Counted from the stretch's first letter, positions 33,366-43,560 are shown. The stretch: 64,000 bases of DNA from Uruburuella testudinis (GCF_022870865.1 NZ_CP091508.1:1-64000), one strand, 5' to 3'. Program-made: numbers and translations. The notes: generated by a model not told the origin, from the letters alone.

Positions 33366-34610
33366 CTATTCGTTTGGTGCAAGCGGGGCCGGTTTCGCCA
33401 ATTTCGGATTGGCATTGCCCCAAACGGTATAGAGGTCGGCGAGTAAGGCGCCGTTGATCTCCTCAATTTCGCTTTGGGTGATTTCCGAGTTGTCTTGTCT
33501 GCCGAACAACACTACTTCGTCGCCCGCCGCAATATCCGGGTAATCGGTAACGTCAACCATGGTGGTGTTCATCGAGGTTTTGCCGACCACCGGCACTTTG
33601 TGGCCGCGGATCAGCACATGGCCTTTATTGGTAAACACGCGGCGGTAGCCGTCTGAATAACCGATCGGCAGATTGGCCAAATGCGAATCACGGGTCAGCG
33701 TGTAGGTGCGGTCGTAGCCCACCGTGGTGCCTTTGGGATAAGCATTGATGGCGGCTACCCTGCTTTTGAGCGCAAACGTTTTTTTGTATTCGGTGTGCTC
33801 AGGGATGGTGTCGCCGTATAAAAGGCCGCCCGGGCGCACCATATCCAGCCGCGCTTCGGGCACCGCCAGCGTGGTAAACGAATTGGCCGCATGCAGGGTA
33901 AGCTTGCTGCGGTCGAGCTTGGCGGCTTGAATCAGCCAGGCACTTTCTTGGTTGAATGCGGCCAGCCCTTTGCGCACATCTGCGGCCTCTTCGACCGGAA
34001 AATGGGTCATGATGCCGACCAATGCCAAATGGGGCAGCCAGGTCATGCGCACGGCGGCACGCCGGTTGGCGCGGGCGCTGAGGTCGATGCCGTTGCGGTT
34101 CATGCCGGCGGAATTGAGCGCCAGATGAAAGCGCACGGTTTTGCCCGCCGCACCGGCGATGGCGCTGATTCTTTGCGCTTGCAGCGGATTGCCCAGCAGC
34201 TCTTCCATATCGTATTGCAGGCCGTCGCGGATTTCATCATCGGTGGCCATGCGCACCCGCACAATCTTGCCCGGGTAGCCGTGGGCGCGGATGACGCGGG
34301 CTTCTTCATTGCTGGCAATGCCGATGCAGGGCACGCCCATTTTTATCACACTGGGCATCAATAAATCGATACCGTTGCCGTAAGCATCGGCTTTCATAAT
34401 GGCGCAGATTTGTGATTTGCCGGCCAGCTCGTTTTGCAGCGTGCGGATATTGTCTTCAAATGCCTGCACATCGATTTCCATCCACGCATTGGTATTGCGG
34501 GTGTTGACTGCCGCCGGTGCATCGGTGCTCAATACCGGTGCGGCAACGGCAGGCGCGCCCATCAGCAGGCTGCTGAGGCATAGGGCTAAAACAGTTTTTT
34601 GGCTGAACAT
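33366..34610 (-). CDS. Periplasmic broad-spectrum amino-acid racemase (BsrV-like)
   Basis: A 414-residue PLP racemase with a Sec signal peptide (MFSQKTVLALCLSSLLMGAPAVAA), which separates it from the cytoplasmic Alr. It aligns by eye with Vibrio cholerae BsrV. K73 (in AIMKADAYGNG) is the PLP lysine. R118 and R120 (IVRVRMA) and N166, R172, N173 (LNSAGMNRNG) match the Bsr specificity residues at offset minus one. The cysteine pair C69/C95 is kept. Bsr enzymes make non-canonical D-amino acids that alter peptidoglycan. The start at 34610 is chosen for the signal peptide and AAGGAG upstream. It is a single gene. Confidence 0.88.
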   Translation of the reverse strand: MFSQKTVLALCLSSLLMGAPAVAAPVLSTDAPAAVNTRNTNAWMEIDVQAFEDNIRTLQNELAGKSQICAIMKADAYGNGIDLLMPSVIKMGVPCIGIASNEEARVIRAHGYPGKIVRVRMATDDEIRDGLQYDMEELLGNPLQAQRISAIAGAAGKTVRFHLALNSAGMNRNGIDLSARANRRAAVRMTWLPHLALVGIMTHFPVEEAADVRKGLAAFNQESAWLIQAAKLDRSKLTLHAANSFTTLAVPEARLDMVRPGGLLYGDTIPEHTEYKKTFALKSRVAAINAYPKGTTVGYDRTYTLTRDSHLANLPIGYSDGYRRVFTNKGHVLIRGHKVPVVGKTSMNTTMVDVTDYPDIAAGDEVVLFGRQDNSEITQSEIEEINGALLADLYTVWGNANPKLAKPAPLAPNE

Positions 34611-34710
34611 ATATCTCTCCTTAAACGGCGGTAAAAATATGATCAAGCATATATTGTTAACAATCGATAAACAAGCGGTGGTTGCATATATATGATCAGA
34701 AAATATAAAA

Positions 34711-34748
34711 AAGGCCGTCTGAAACACATATGGCGTTCAGACGGCCTC
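34711..34748. terminator. DUS terminator of gltX
   Basis: AAAGGCCGTCTGAAAC and its complement surround ACATATGGC, 22 bases downstream of the gltX stop. Confidence 0.75.
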
Positions 34749-34769
34749 ACACATCATGCTAAATATGTA

Positions 34770-36164
34770 TCAAGCGCGGATGCGGCTGAGCACTTCTTCT
34801 TTGCCCAACAAGGCCAATACGGCGTCGATGCTGGGGGTTTTGGCGGTGCCGGCCACGGCCAGGCGCAGCGGCATGCCGAGTTTGCCCATTTTGATGCCTT
34901 CGGCTTCGCAAAAAGGCTTGAACAAATCGTGAATGGCTTCGGCATTCCAGTCGGCCAGCCCTTCGAGCTGTTCGGCAAAACGCAGCATGCGCGCGGCGGC
35001 TTCATCGTCCCAATGTTTGGCGGTGTCGGCTTCGGCGGGCGTGCCTTTTTTGTAGAAATACATGCATTCGTCGGCCAATTGATTGAGGTCTTGCGCACGC
35101 TCTTTCACCAGCGCCAACACATCTTCCAATGCGGGCTTGGCGGTTTCACGGATGTCGCGCACGTGCAGGCGCGGCAGCACCAGCGCGGCCAGCTTGTCGT
35201 CAGGCGTGGCCTTGATGTGTTCGGCATTGATCCACAGCAGCTTTTTCATATCCATGCGGCTGGGTGAGGGCGATACGTCTTTCAGATCAAACCATTCCAC
35301 AAATTGCGGCATGGTAAAAAATTCGTCGTCGCCGTGCGCCCAACCCAGGCGCGCCAGATAATTGAGCATGGCTTCGGGCAGAATGCCCATGGCGTCGAAA
35401 TCGGTAATCGCTACGGTGTCGCCGCTGCGCTTGGAGATTTTTTTGCCCTGTTCGTTGAGAATCATCGGCAGATGCGCGTATTGTGGCGGCGTGGTGCCGA
35501 GTGCTTTCAAGATGTTGATTTGCTTGGGGGTGTTGTTAACATGGTCATCGCCGCGGATAACGTGGGTGATGCCCATGTCGTGATCGTCGACCACCACGCA
35601 GAAATTATAAGTCGGCGTGCCGTCGGCGCGGGCGATAATCAAATCATCGAGCGCTTCGTTGGGAATGGCGATTTCGCCTTTGACCAAATCGTGCCAAACG
35701 GTATTGCCCTCAAGCGGTGATTTGAAGCGCACCACCGGCTCCACCCCTTCCGGCACCGGCGGCAGGGTTTTGCCCGGCTCGGGGCGCCAGCGGCGGTCGT
35801 AAGTGGCCGTGCCTTCTTTTTCGGCTTTTTCGCGCATGGCTTCCAGCTCTTCTTTGCTGCAATAGCAATGATAAGCATGGCCTTGCTCGAGCAGTTGGGC
35901 AATCACTTCTTTATAGCGGTCAAACTGGCGGGTTTGGTAAACCACGTTATCGGCATTGTCGTAATGCAGGCCGACCCAATGCATGCCGTCGAGAATGATG
36001 TTGACCGATTCGGCGGTGGAGCGGGCCTGATCGGTGTCTTCGATGCGCAGCAGAAACGCGCCTTTGTGCTTGCGGGCAAACGCCCAAGAAAACAGCGCGG
36101 TGCGCACGCCGCCGATGTGCAGATAGCCGGTGGGGCTGGGGGCGAAGCGGGTACGGATAGTCAT
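34770..36164 (-). CDS. gltX: Glutamyl-tRNA synthetase
   Basis: GltX (464 residues) charges tRNA-Glu. The HIGH motif is PTGYLHIGG (about 11-19) and the KMSKS motif is KISKRSG (about 240). The class I Rossmann domain and C-terminal helical anticodon-binding part are both full length. The start [16 protein letters not shown] is the family start. It is a single gene, divergent from xseB. Confidence 0.98.
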   Translation of the reverse strand: MTIRTRFAPSPTGYLHIGGVRTALFSWAFARKHKGAFLLRIEDTDQARSTAESVNIILDGMHWVGLHYDNADNVVYQTRQFDRYKEVIAQLLEQGHAYHCYCSKEELEAMREKAEKEGTATYDRRWRPEPGKTLPPVPEGVEPVVRFKSPLEGNTVWHDLVKGEIAIPNEALDDLIIARADGTPTYNFCVVVDDHDMGITHVIRGDDHVNNTPKQINILKALGTTPPQYAHLPMILNEQGKKISKRSGDTVAITDFDAMGILPEAMLNYLARLGWAHGDDEFFTMPQFVEWFDLKDVSPSPSRMDMKKLLWINAEHIKATPDDKLAALVLPRLHVRDIRETAKPALEDVLALVKERAQDLNQLADECMYFYKKGTPAEADTAKHWDDEAAARMLRFAEQLEGLADWNAEAIHDLFKPFCEAEGIKMGKLGMPLRLAVAGTAKTPSIDAVLALLGKEEVLSRIRA

Positions 36165-36296
36165 GGTTTTTCGCTCTTTTTGTTGGAATTCGTGAAAGTG
36201 CCATTGTACGCCAAGTATGGTGGCATGCCAATTTCAGACGGCCTCGGCCTGCCGAATGATGGTACAATTATGCCTTTGTTTAGCCGGTTTGCCGAC

Positions 36297-36524
36297 ATGA
36301 AAAAATCCGCCCCCAAATCATTTGAAGAAGCGCTCAAGCGCCTTGAAACCCTCACCCAGGCCATGCAAAGCAGCGAAATGCCGCTGGAAGACGCCTTGGC
36401 CGCTTATCAGGAAGGCAACGAGCTGGTGAAATACTGCCAACAGAAGCTGGCCGAAGTGGAGCAGAAACTGCAAGTGCTCGATGCGGGCGAACTGAAGGAG
36501 CTGAATCTTGACCCGAGCGAATGA
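36297..36524 (+). CDS. xseB: Exodeoxyribonuclease VII small subunit
   Basis: XseB (75 residues) is the helical small subunit that supports XseA in exonuclease VII. The sequence [37 protein letters not shown] is the conserved core. The start at 36297 ([12 protein letters not shown]) fits other neisserial XseB proteins, and a longer start at 36270 is possible. Its 3' end overlaps ispA by 17 bases, so the two are translated from one message. Confidence 0.95.
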   Translation: MKKSAPKSFEEALKRLETLTQAMQSSEMPLEDALAAYQEGNELVKYCQQKLAEVEQKLQVLDAGELKELNLDPSE

Positions 36525-37404
36525 TGTGAACGCCTGGCAGCAAAAAGCGCAGGCGCAGGCCGAGCTGGCCTTGGCGCGCGTGTTGCCGCCCGAAAACGAA
36601 ACGCCGGCCGGGCTGCATCAGGCCATGCGCTATGCCGTGCTGGGCGGCGGCAAACGCCTGCGGCCGCTGCTGGTGTCGGCGGCGGCCGAATTGGGCGAAG
36701 CCGATGCGGATGCCGTTGCGCAGGCGATGGCGGCCGTAGAATGCATACACGTGTATTCACTGGTGCACGACGACATGCCCGCGATGGACAACGACAGCCT
36801 GCGCCGCGGCAAACCCACCTGCCACGTGCAATACGGCGAAGCCGCCGCACTGTTGGCCGGCGATGCACTGCAAACCTTGGCGTTTGATGTACTCAGCCGC
36901 CCCACCGGCCTGCCGGCTGCACGCCAGCTGCGCATGTTGCAAACCTTGGCGCAGGCTTCAGGCAGCCTGGGTATGGCCGGCGGTCAAGCCATCGATTTGG
37001 CCCATGTCGGCCTGCCGATGAGCCGGCATGAGCTGGAGCAGATGCACAGCCTCAAAACCGGCGCCCTGATCCGCGCCGCGGTAGCCTTGGGGGCGCTGGC
37101 CTGCCCCGATATCAGCGATGACAGGCTGGCCGGCCTCGACGGTTACGCCCGCAAACTCGGTTTGGCGTTTCAAGTGATTGACGATGTGCTCGACTGCGAA
37201 GCCGACACCGCCACACTGGGCAAAACCGCCGGCAAAGATGCCGACAACGACAAGCCCACCTATGTGAAGCTGATGGGCTTGGCGCCGGCGCGTGCCTATG
37301 CCGAAACCCTGGTGGCCGATGCAGTGGCGCTGTTGGCGCCGTTTGGCAGCAAAGCCGGGCATTTGCGCGGCTTGGCAGAGTTTGTTACGACACGAAAAAA
37401 TTAA
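36508..37404 (+). CDS. ispA: Farnesyl diphosphate synthase
   Basis: IspA (298 residues) makes farnesyl diphosphate from IPP and GPP for undecaprenyl phosphate, quinones and other isoprenoids. Both Asp-rich motifs are present, DDMPAMDND (about 90) and DDVLDCEAD (about 226), together with [10 protein letters not shown]. The start codon is TTG at 36508, with AAGGAG seven bases upstream inside xseB, so the rare start is well supported. It is translationally coupled to xseB and followed by a DUS terminator. Confidence 0.96.
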   Translation: MTRANDVNAWQQKAQAQAELALARVLPPENETPAGLHQAMRYAVLGGGKRLRPLLVSAAAELGEADADAVAQAMAAVECIHVYSLVHDDMPAMDNDSLRRGKPTCHVQYGEAAALLAGDALQTLAFDVLSRPTGLPAARQLRMLQTLAQASGSLGMAGGQAIDLAHVGLPMSRHELEQMHSLKTGALIRAAVALGALACPDISDDRLAGLDGYARKLGLAFQVIDDVLDCEADTATLGKTAGKDADNDKPTYVKLMGLAPARAYAETLVADAVALLAPFGSKAGHLRGLAEFVTTRKN

Positions 37405-37415
37405 GTGTTTGATTC

Positions 37416-37459
37416 AAAAGGCCGTCTGAAAGCATCAAGGTGTTTTCAGACGGCCTTTG
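37416..37459. terminator. DUS terminator of xseB-ispA
   Basis: AAAAGGCCGTCTGAAAG and its complement with loop CATCAAGGTG. Confidence 0.8.
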
Positions 37460-37469
37460 ATTTAAGCGA

Positions 37470-37611
37470 TATCCATTCACAAAAATAAGCGAACAAAGGC
37501 GGCGGGGCGGAGACGGGACACGCGCACGGAGCCGGTGGGTTTGACTTAGCGAACCAGCCCTCTTCAATCACAGGCAAGCCAATACGCTTAGGTTGTTTTT
37601 ATGAATGGATA
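37470..37611. repeat. Family 2 element, long form
   Basis: TATCCATTCACAAAAATAAGC and GTTGTTTTTATGAATGGATA are the ends of a 142 bp element. It lies between convergent ispA and the glycosyltransferase gene and carries no gene. Confidence 0.7.
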
Positions 37612-37612
37612 T

Positions 37613-38671
37613 TCAGACGGCCTTAAAAGGCTCAAGCCCCTGCGCGGCTGTACCGGCATGCTGCCAAACACTGTCGGCCACTTGCTGCACCGGTGTGCGG
37701 CAGCCGCCGGCCAGCCATTGGGCAACGGCGGGTGCGGGGTCGGGAAAGAGCGTTTGGGTTGCGGCAGCCTGCGCCAGCCATTGCGTTAACACCTCATCGT
37801 CAAAATCAGTCATCACTGTCGCGCGCCCCATTTGTTGTAAAACCGTTGCATTGGATTGCTGTTCAATTTGGTTTTGCAGCGGACGGGTGAGGATTTTTTT
37901 GCCCGCCGCCATCGCCTCGCTGCACAAACCGAAGCCGGTGTTGCAGATAATGCCGCTGCAATGCGCCAAATCAAGCGGAAAGGCTTGGCGCGACAAAGGC
38001 CGCACTTCAATATGGGCGGCTTCGTCAAATGCATACGGGGTGGCCGCGTAAATGCGGAAGCGGTGGCGGGTAAAAGGTTTGAGCCAGCGGCAGACAAACG
38101 TGAGGCTTTCAAACGGCAGATACACCAAAATAAAGCCGTCGTCGGAAAGGGTCGTGTTGCCGGCCTGAATCAGCGGCGGCAGCACCGGTGCATCAAACGG
38201 CTGCCAATGCACACCCAAATAATATTGTGCCGGCGCGAACGCCGAAATGCTCCAGCGCAGCAACGGCAGCGCCGGTGTGCCGGGCAGCGGGTAGCGCAGC
38301 GCATATTGGTGCGCCAGCCCCACCGAGGGCACGCCTTGCAGTTTTGCCGCCCACGCACTCACCGGCTCGAAATCGGTCAACACCCAATCATAACGGCGCA
38401 AATCCAGACGGCATACATCGCCGATAAACGCCCCCGGCCGGGCATCGGCCAGCGTTTGCGGCCAGCGCACGCGCCCTTTGTGCATATTGTAGGTAAAACC
38501 CTGAAAGCAGCGGTAGCGGCCGAATGCTTCCATATCGAAATAATGGTGGCGTTCGCGGCCGCTGAACACAAAATCCACGTGAATGCCTTGTGCCCGTAAA
38601 GCCGGCAGCATGGCGCGGGCGCGGGTGATGTGGCCGTTGCCGGTGGCCTGCACGCCGTAAAGAATGCGCAT
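37613..38671 (-). CDS. Glycosyltransferase-like protein (MJ1255/TIGR00661 type)
   Basis: A 352-residue GT-B-like protein. The N-terminus MRILYGVQATGNGHITRARAM is the typical glycine-rich start, and GIICNTGFGLCSEAMAAGKKIL (about 270) is the sugar-nucleotide-binding region of this family, known as MJ1255/VC2487-like. The substrate is unknown. The start at 38671 fits the family and lies four bases after the PAP2 phosphatase stop codon, so the two form an operon. The pair might act on a lipid-linked or surface glycan, which is inference. Confidence 0.85.
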   Translation of the reverse strand: MRILYGVQATGNGHITRARAMLPALRAQGIHVDFVFSGRERHHYFDMEAFGRYRCFQGFTYNMHKGRVRWPQTLADARPGAFIGDVCRLDLRRYDWVLTDFEPVSAWAAKLQGVPSVGLAHQYALRYPLPGTPALPLLRWSISAFAPAQYYLGVHWQPFDAPVLPPLIQAGNTTLSDDGFILVYLPFESLTFVCRWLKPFTRHRFRIYAATPYAFDEAAHIEVRPLSRQAFPLDLAHCSGIICNTGFGLCSEAMAAGKKILTRPLQNQIEQQSNATVLQQMGRATVMTDFDDEVLTQWLAQAAATQTLFPDPAPAVAQWLAGGCRTPVQQVADSVWQHAGTAAQGLEPFKAV

Positions 38672-38675
38672 GGCT

Positions 38676-39209
38676 TCAAGCGCCAGCCAACAATACCGCC
38701 GCCAAGCCGCACAGCGTGCCCAACAAAGCGCCCGCTGCAATGTCAGACGGATAATGCACGCCTAAAATCACGCGCGAAAGGCCGATAAGCACCGCCATGG
38801 TATAGGCAAACGGTGCGAACAGCGGGTAAAAGGCCGCCACCAATGCCGCAAACACAAAGGCCGCGGCGGTGTGGCCGGAAGGAAAGCTGAATTTGTCGGA
38901 AGGCTCGATGAGCGCGTCAATATCGCAGATGCCGTGACAGGGGCGGCTGCGGCGGATGCTGTTTTTCAGCAGCCGGTAAAGCGGCAGCTCCAGCGCATAA
39001 GCCAGCAGGCCGGTATAAAAAAACGCTGCCCCCTGCGCATTGCCCCACAGCCACAAGGCCAGCCCGGCCGCCGCATAAAGATGGCCGTCGCCGCAGCGCG
39101 AAATCCGCAGCCCCGCGCGGCCGACAAAACGCTTGCGGCTGTGGCGGTTAAACCAGAAAAACAAACGGGTATCGGTGCCGGCCAGCACCGCAGGCAGATG
39201 GTATTTCAT
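38676..39209 (-). CDS. PAP2-family membrane phosphatase
   Basis: A 177-residue inner-membrane phosphatase with about four or five hydrophobic segments. The three PAP2 motifs are present: KNSIRRSRP, FPSGHTAAA and SRVILGVHYPSD, with the catalytic His residues in GH and VHYPSD. Family members dephosphorylate phosphatidate, undecaprenyl pyrophosphate or lipid A. The ATG at 39209 is preferred to an in-frame GTG at 39218 because GGGGGAG sits nine bases upstream of it. It is followed by the glycosyltransferase gene. Confidence 0.9.
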   Translation of the reverse strand: MKYHLPAVLAGTDTRLFFWFNRHSRKRFVGRAGLRISRCGDGHLYAAAGLALWLWGNAQGAAFFYTGLLAYALELPLYRLLKNSIRRSRPCHGICDIDALIEPSDKFSFPSGHTAAAFVFAALVAAFYPLFAPFAYTMAVLIGLSRVILGVHYPSDIAAGALLGTLCGLAAVLLAGA

Positions 39210-39571
39210 GATGCGCACTCCCCCTCAATATCAGGATACTTCAAACAGACAACCCTCACGGGTATCAGAGATGCTGCAAGAGATTATCTGCACCCCCGGT
39301 TACAGCAACATGACCGTGGCGGGCGGATGTGGAAATAAACCGGGGCAGGTGTGGTATCGGATTGATAATGTGGTATTTTTGTGAATGGGTGCAACTCAAG
39401 CAGGAAGTTCGCGGGCAGAGCCTACGCTACGCTTACCCTGCTCCCTCACCGTTCCAACGGGAGAGGGTGAGGGTGGGGGTAAAGTCGTGAAGGATGTTAT
39501 ATCTCATGGATTATCTGATTCCGAACTCACGCTAACCTGCTTTTGTGAATGGGTATGATGCTGCAAGTAAT

Positions 39572-39755
39572 TAAGGCCGTCTGAAAGCGTTTTCTTTCAG
39601 ACGGCCTTTGCTCGCATAGGGCTTTCGTGAGCAACACCCATGCGATACACCCTGTAGATAGAATTCTTGAATCCGACATTTTTCAGACGGCCAAAATCAT
39701 TTGGATACACAGCATATCGAACCATTTGTCGAATACCCGTATCCGACTTTGTATA
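39572..39755. repeat. Family 3 repeat: DUS hairpin plus conserved tail
   Basis: The inverted DUS pair (39572-39609) is followed by a tail with CTTGAATCCGACATTTTTCA, AAAATCATTTGG and a closing GTATCCGACT. It aligns with 16926-17110 and 54505-54690 along its full length. Confidence 0.75.
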
Positions 39756-39815
39756 TCGAACATCCCGTATCATAGCAAGCCCCCCGCTGTGCTTGCTTCA
39801 CGGTTTTATCCCACG

Positions 39816-39980
39816 CTAGGGTGTCCTGACCATTCGATTTACGGGTGAATTTTGCCCCTGAAAACGCATCTGCGGCGTTAAAAAGCCTCGCAAGATATTC
39901 AATCTTGCTGCGTTTTTTGCCTGGCATCTGTGCTTTTATCACAAAAAATCCGAGTCATTCTGAATTGTCATGACACCCTG
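39816..39980. repeat. Family 1 MITE
   Basis: CTAGGGTGTCCTGACCATTCG and GAATTGTCATGACACCCTG are its ends. The body includes TTTTGCCCCTGAAAACGCAT, TTAAAAAGCCTCGCAAGATA and CAATCTTGCTGCG. Confidence 0.88.
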
Positions 39981-40312
39981 ACCCTCCCGTTGGGACTAGG
40001 CAGAGTGTGGCAACGCCAAACAAATGCGGCGACACCGATCAGATGCTGCCGAATAAAATTTGATGTCCGGCAACCTGCCAGCCCGATGATTATCCGACCT
40101 GTGTAAAAGTGCTGCGCCGTCATGCTTGGCCGTGCGCATGCATTAACTTTGTTCAGCTTTCTGTCGTCAATTGATTGGAATTGAACAATGGCCTTCTTAA
40201 AGTGGCTGTTTTTTTGGCATTTTATTATCCCAAACTTAAGTGATATTAAGTCAGACAATAAATTGTTGGGGTGAATGGGCTGTTGTATTGGGAAGCTGTT
40301 CATCAGGAAGGC

Positions 40313-40462
40313 ACTCATTCACAAAAATAGCCTAACGGCGGTGGCTCGCTTAAGCTCGAAGAGGACTGCTTTCGCTAAGGCGCTGAAGCGCCAAGTCAAC
40401 CAGCCCCGTACGTGTGTACTGTTTTCGGCTCGGCCTGGTTAGCTTATTTTTGCGAGTGGGTA
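40313..40462. repeat. Family 2 element, long form
   Basis: ACTCATTCACAAAAATAGCC at the left and TTATTTTTGCGAGTGGGTAT at the right flank a body with GGCGCTGAAGCGCCAAGTCA also present in the copy at 14962. Confidence 0.7.
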
Positions 40463-40482
40463 TCAGTCGGGCGGCGCTATTT

Positions 40483-41286
<804 letters not shown>

Positions 41287-41329
41287 TCAAGATAACGAAG
41301 GCATTTTATCAAGGCTGGGAGGGTATAAC

Positions 41330-41370
41330 CAAGGCCGTCTGAACGCATCTAACCTGTTCAGACGGCCTTG
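41330..41370. terminator. DUS terminator of luxS
   Basis: CAAGGCCGTCTGAACG and its complement, 11 bases after the luxS stop. Confidence 0.78.
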
Positions 41371-41380
41371 ATGCTGCGGT

Positions 41381-41887
41381 TTATTCCTGCAACAGGCTTT
41401 CGTCCAGCGTCAAATCTTCATTTTTGTTGACGCGGATATCGGCGGCCAACACTTTTTCGGCGATGCTTTGCGCTTCCAAAAGCGAGTGCATTTGGTAGGT
41501 GCCGCATTGGTATTCGTTGAGCTCGGGAATTTTATTTTGATCCTGCACGGCCAGCACATCCTGCATGGAGGCGCGCCAGGCTTCGGCCACGCGGGCTTCT
41601 TCGGGGGTACCGATGAGGCTCATGTAAAAGCCGGTGCGGCAGCCCATCGGCGAAATATCGATGATTTCTACATGATCGCTGTTGAGATGGTCGCGCATAA
41701 AGCCGGCAAACAAATGCTCCAGCGTGTGAATGCCTTTTTCAGACAAGATTTCCTGATTGGGCACGCAGAAACGCAAATCGTAAACGGTGATGTCGTCGCC
41801 CTTGGGGGTTTGCATGGTTTTGGCGATACGCACGGCCGGCGCGTGCATGCGGGTGTGGTCGACTTTGAAGCTGTCTAGTAAAGGCAT
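41381..41887 (-). CDS. luxS: S-ribosylhomocysteine lyase
   Basis: LuxS (168 residues) cleaves S-ribosylhomocysteine to homocysteine and DPD, the AI-2 precursor, in the activated methyl cycle. The metal ligands His54 and His58 are in HTLEH, and the catalytic Cys83 is in MGCRTGFY. A third metal ligand Cys lies in EYQCGTYQ. It is full length, cytoplasmic and a single gene. Confidence 0.98.
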   Translation of the reverse strand: MPLLDSFKVDHTRMHAPAVRIAKTMQTPKGDDITVYDLRFCVPNQEILSEKGIHTLEHLFAGFMRDHLNSDHVEIIDISPMGCRTGFYMSLIGTPEEARVAEAWRASMQDVLAVQDQNKIPELNEYQCGTYQMHSLLEAQSIAEKVLAADIRVNKNEDLTLDESLLQE

Positions 41888-42026
41888 GGCGGTTTCCTGT
41901 GTGTGGTATGGGTGTTCAGACGGCCTTTATGATAACATTTTTTGCCGCTTGAGGCCGTCTGAACGGTATGAAAACACTGCTTGAAGCCGCCTTTCAGACG
42001 GCCTGGTTTGCAGAAAGCGGTATGTT

Positions 42027-43331
42027 TCACGGCACTTGCCAATAAGGCGGGTAACCGGCTTCTGCCTGCGCTTGGCGGTAAATCTTGCTGCGGATTTCAC
42101 GCTCTTTGGCAATCATGTCTGACTGCGTAGCGCCGGTAATCCACAGTTGCAGCAGCATCACACCGGCAGCGGTCATGTCGCTGTCGGTCAGGATGTCGTT
42201 GCGGCCGCGGTTGTGGCGGATCAGGATGCCTTCGCGGTTTTCTAAGGCATCGACATAGTCGTAATCGAGAATATCGGCCACTTTGCCGGTGGTTTTTCCG
42301 GTAATCAATACAATCAGGGTGTATTGGAAATCGTCGCCGTCGCGCCATTTCTGCCACGGGGTTTTGCCGGGCAGTTTGCGCCCGCCGGCGGCCAGCGCCA
42401 GATTGTCTTCATATAGCGAATTGCCAAACGAATACAGATAGTTGTAGTGATAGCTGTGGGCGGCGCGGGGGTTGATTTCCGTTAAGGCGATGCTGCCGTT
42501 TGGCATCATCCAGAATTCGAGATTGAAAAACTGGCCGACATAGCCCAGCGCAGCCATGCGCCCCATATAGTTGTTGACCCAGGCTTCGATTTTGCTGGCG
42601 GCGGCAGCATCGATGCTCATCGGCGGCGTGAGATAGCCCAAAGCCTGATGGTTGGAAAAATAAATTTCTTCGGTGAGCGCATAGTGAACAATTTCGCCTT
42701 CTGTGGTGATGTAGCCTTCGTAGCAGTATTCGATGGCGCTGTTCATGTCGACCATGTGTTCGGCGATAAACGGCGGCACCACAGGCGGCAGCGCTTCGGC
42801 AGCTATGCCCTGCATAAAGGTTTGGTTTTGATGGGCAATCAATGCCTGCAAGCCGGTGTCGGCGCGGTAATCGGCCAATACGGCTTTGAGTTCGCGTTCA
42901 TTCTTGATTTTGAAAATGCCGCGCCCGAGTGACAATGAAGTGTTTTTCAGCATAAACGGCCATTCTTTGATTTTGGCGATAATTTCTTCATCGCTTTCAT
43001 GCAGCGGGTCGACGGCATCAAACCAAAACGGGTCGGCTTCCAGCGTGCGCATCAGGTATTTGTTCATGCAGTAGAGAAAGGCCAGCCGCAAGGGGGCGGT
43101 GTTGCCCAGCCGCTCGTTAATCAGAATGTGGTGGAAGGCGTCTTTTTGGGCAAACCCGGCCACCACGCCGATGCCCAGCCGGCGGCATTCGGCGGCAACC
43201 GCATCCATTTCGTCTTCATCCCAGCTTTGCGGATAGAGTTTGTGCACGGTCATGCGGGTGCTCATGTCGGCAATGGCCTTAGCCATATAGGCTTGCGGGC
43301 CGAGAAAACCAATGTGGGGTAAGGTGTTCAT
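42027..43331 (-). CDS. ATP-grasp family enzyme of unknown substrate
   Basis: A 434-residue protein. The N-terminal part (about 1-110) looks like a pre-ATP-grasp domain, and RLAFLYCMNKYLMRTLEADP precedes the ATP-grasp fold. WPFMLKNTSLSLGRGIFKI holds the phosphate-binding loop, and FNLEFWMMPNGSIALTEINPR is the metal/catalytic strand pair (Glu and Asn). The C-terminal part continues after GNSLYEDNLALAAG. It should form an acyl-phosphate and ligate an amine or thiol. I do not recognise a characterised subfamily. AGGAG lies seven bases before the ATG at 43331. It is a single gene between luxS and moaA. Confidence 0.82.
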   Translation of the reverse strand: MNTLPHIGFLGPQAYMAKAIADMSTRMTVHKLYPQSWDEDEMDAVAAECRRLGIGVVAGFAQKDAFHHILINERLGNTAPLRLAFLYCMNKYLMRTLEADPFWFDAVDPLHESDEEIIAKIKEWPFMLKNTSLSLGRGIFKIKNERELKAVLADYRADTGLQALIAHQNQTFMQGIAAEALPPVVPPFIAEHMVDMNSAIEYCYEGYITTEGEIVHYALTEEIYFSNHQALGYLTPPMSIDAAAASKIEAWVNNYMGRMAALGYVGQFFNLEFWMMPNGSIALTEINPRAAHSYHYNYLYSFGNSLYEDNLALAAGGRKLPGKTPWQKWRDGDDFQYTLIVLITGKTTGKVADILDYDYVDALENREGILIRHNRGRNDILTDSDMTAAGVMLLQLWITGATQSDMIAKEREIRSKIYRQAQAEAGYPPYWQVP

Positions 43332-43515
43332 GACGGGCTCCTGACAAAGTCGGCGCCGCCTGCCCGGCGGCAATTGTGGGTGGGGATGAGAGGGTATGGC
43401 GGGAAATGCCATCAAGATTCAATATGATGTCGGCGTTAATGAAAGTATGGCAGTTTTTGGTTTGTCTGGCTATTCAATTTTCAACACAGGCAAAACACGC
43501 CGGCGGGCATACAAA

Positions 43516-43542
43516 ATGCCGTCTGAAAAATTCAGACGGCAT
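43516..43542. terminator. moaA terminator made of AT-dialect DUS
   Basis: ATGCCGTCTGAA and TTCAGACGGCAT pair around AAA. This is the meningococcal AT-DUS form, unlike the AG form used almost everywhere else here. It lies 18 bases after the moaA stop. Confidence 0.75.
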
Positions 43543-43560
43543 CAGTTAAAGGGTGCGCGC

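Larger units (their letters stand above)
39210..40482. other. 1.27 kb stretch of repeats without a recognised gene
   Basis: It contains, in order, a block shared with 28.93 kb (39487-39535), two family 2 right ends (about 39378-39390 and 39538-39554), a family 3 unit (39572-39755), a family 1 MITE (39816-39980) and a family 2 element (40313-40462). The part at 39981-40312 is A+T-richer and has no gene that I can recognise. Confidence 0.65.

Noticed and set aside
39697..39942. Small minus-strand frame coding MPGKKRSKIEYLARLFNAAD
   Set aside because: It is the translation of a family 1 MITE and the adjacent family 3 tail. The same words appear wherever the MITE occurs, so it is not a gene.
39968..40318. 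116-codon minus-strand frame next to the MITE at 39.8 kb
   Set aside because: Part of the frame lies in repeat DNA. It has no recognisable domain, though a decayed gene cannot be excluded.
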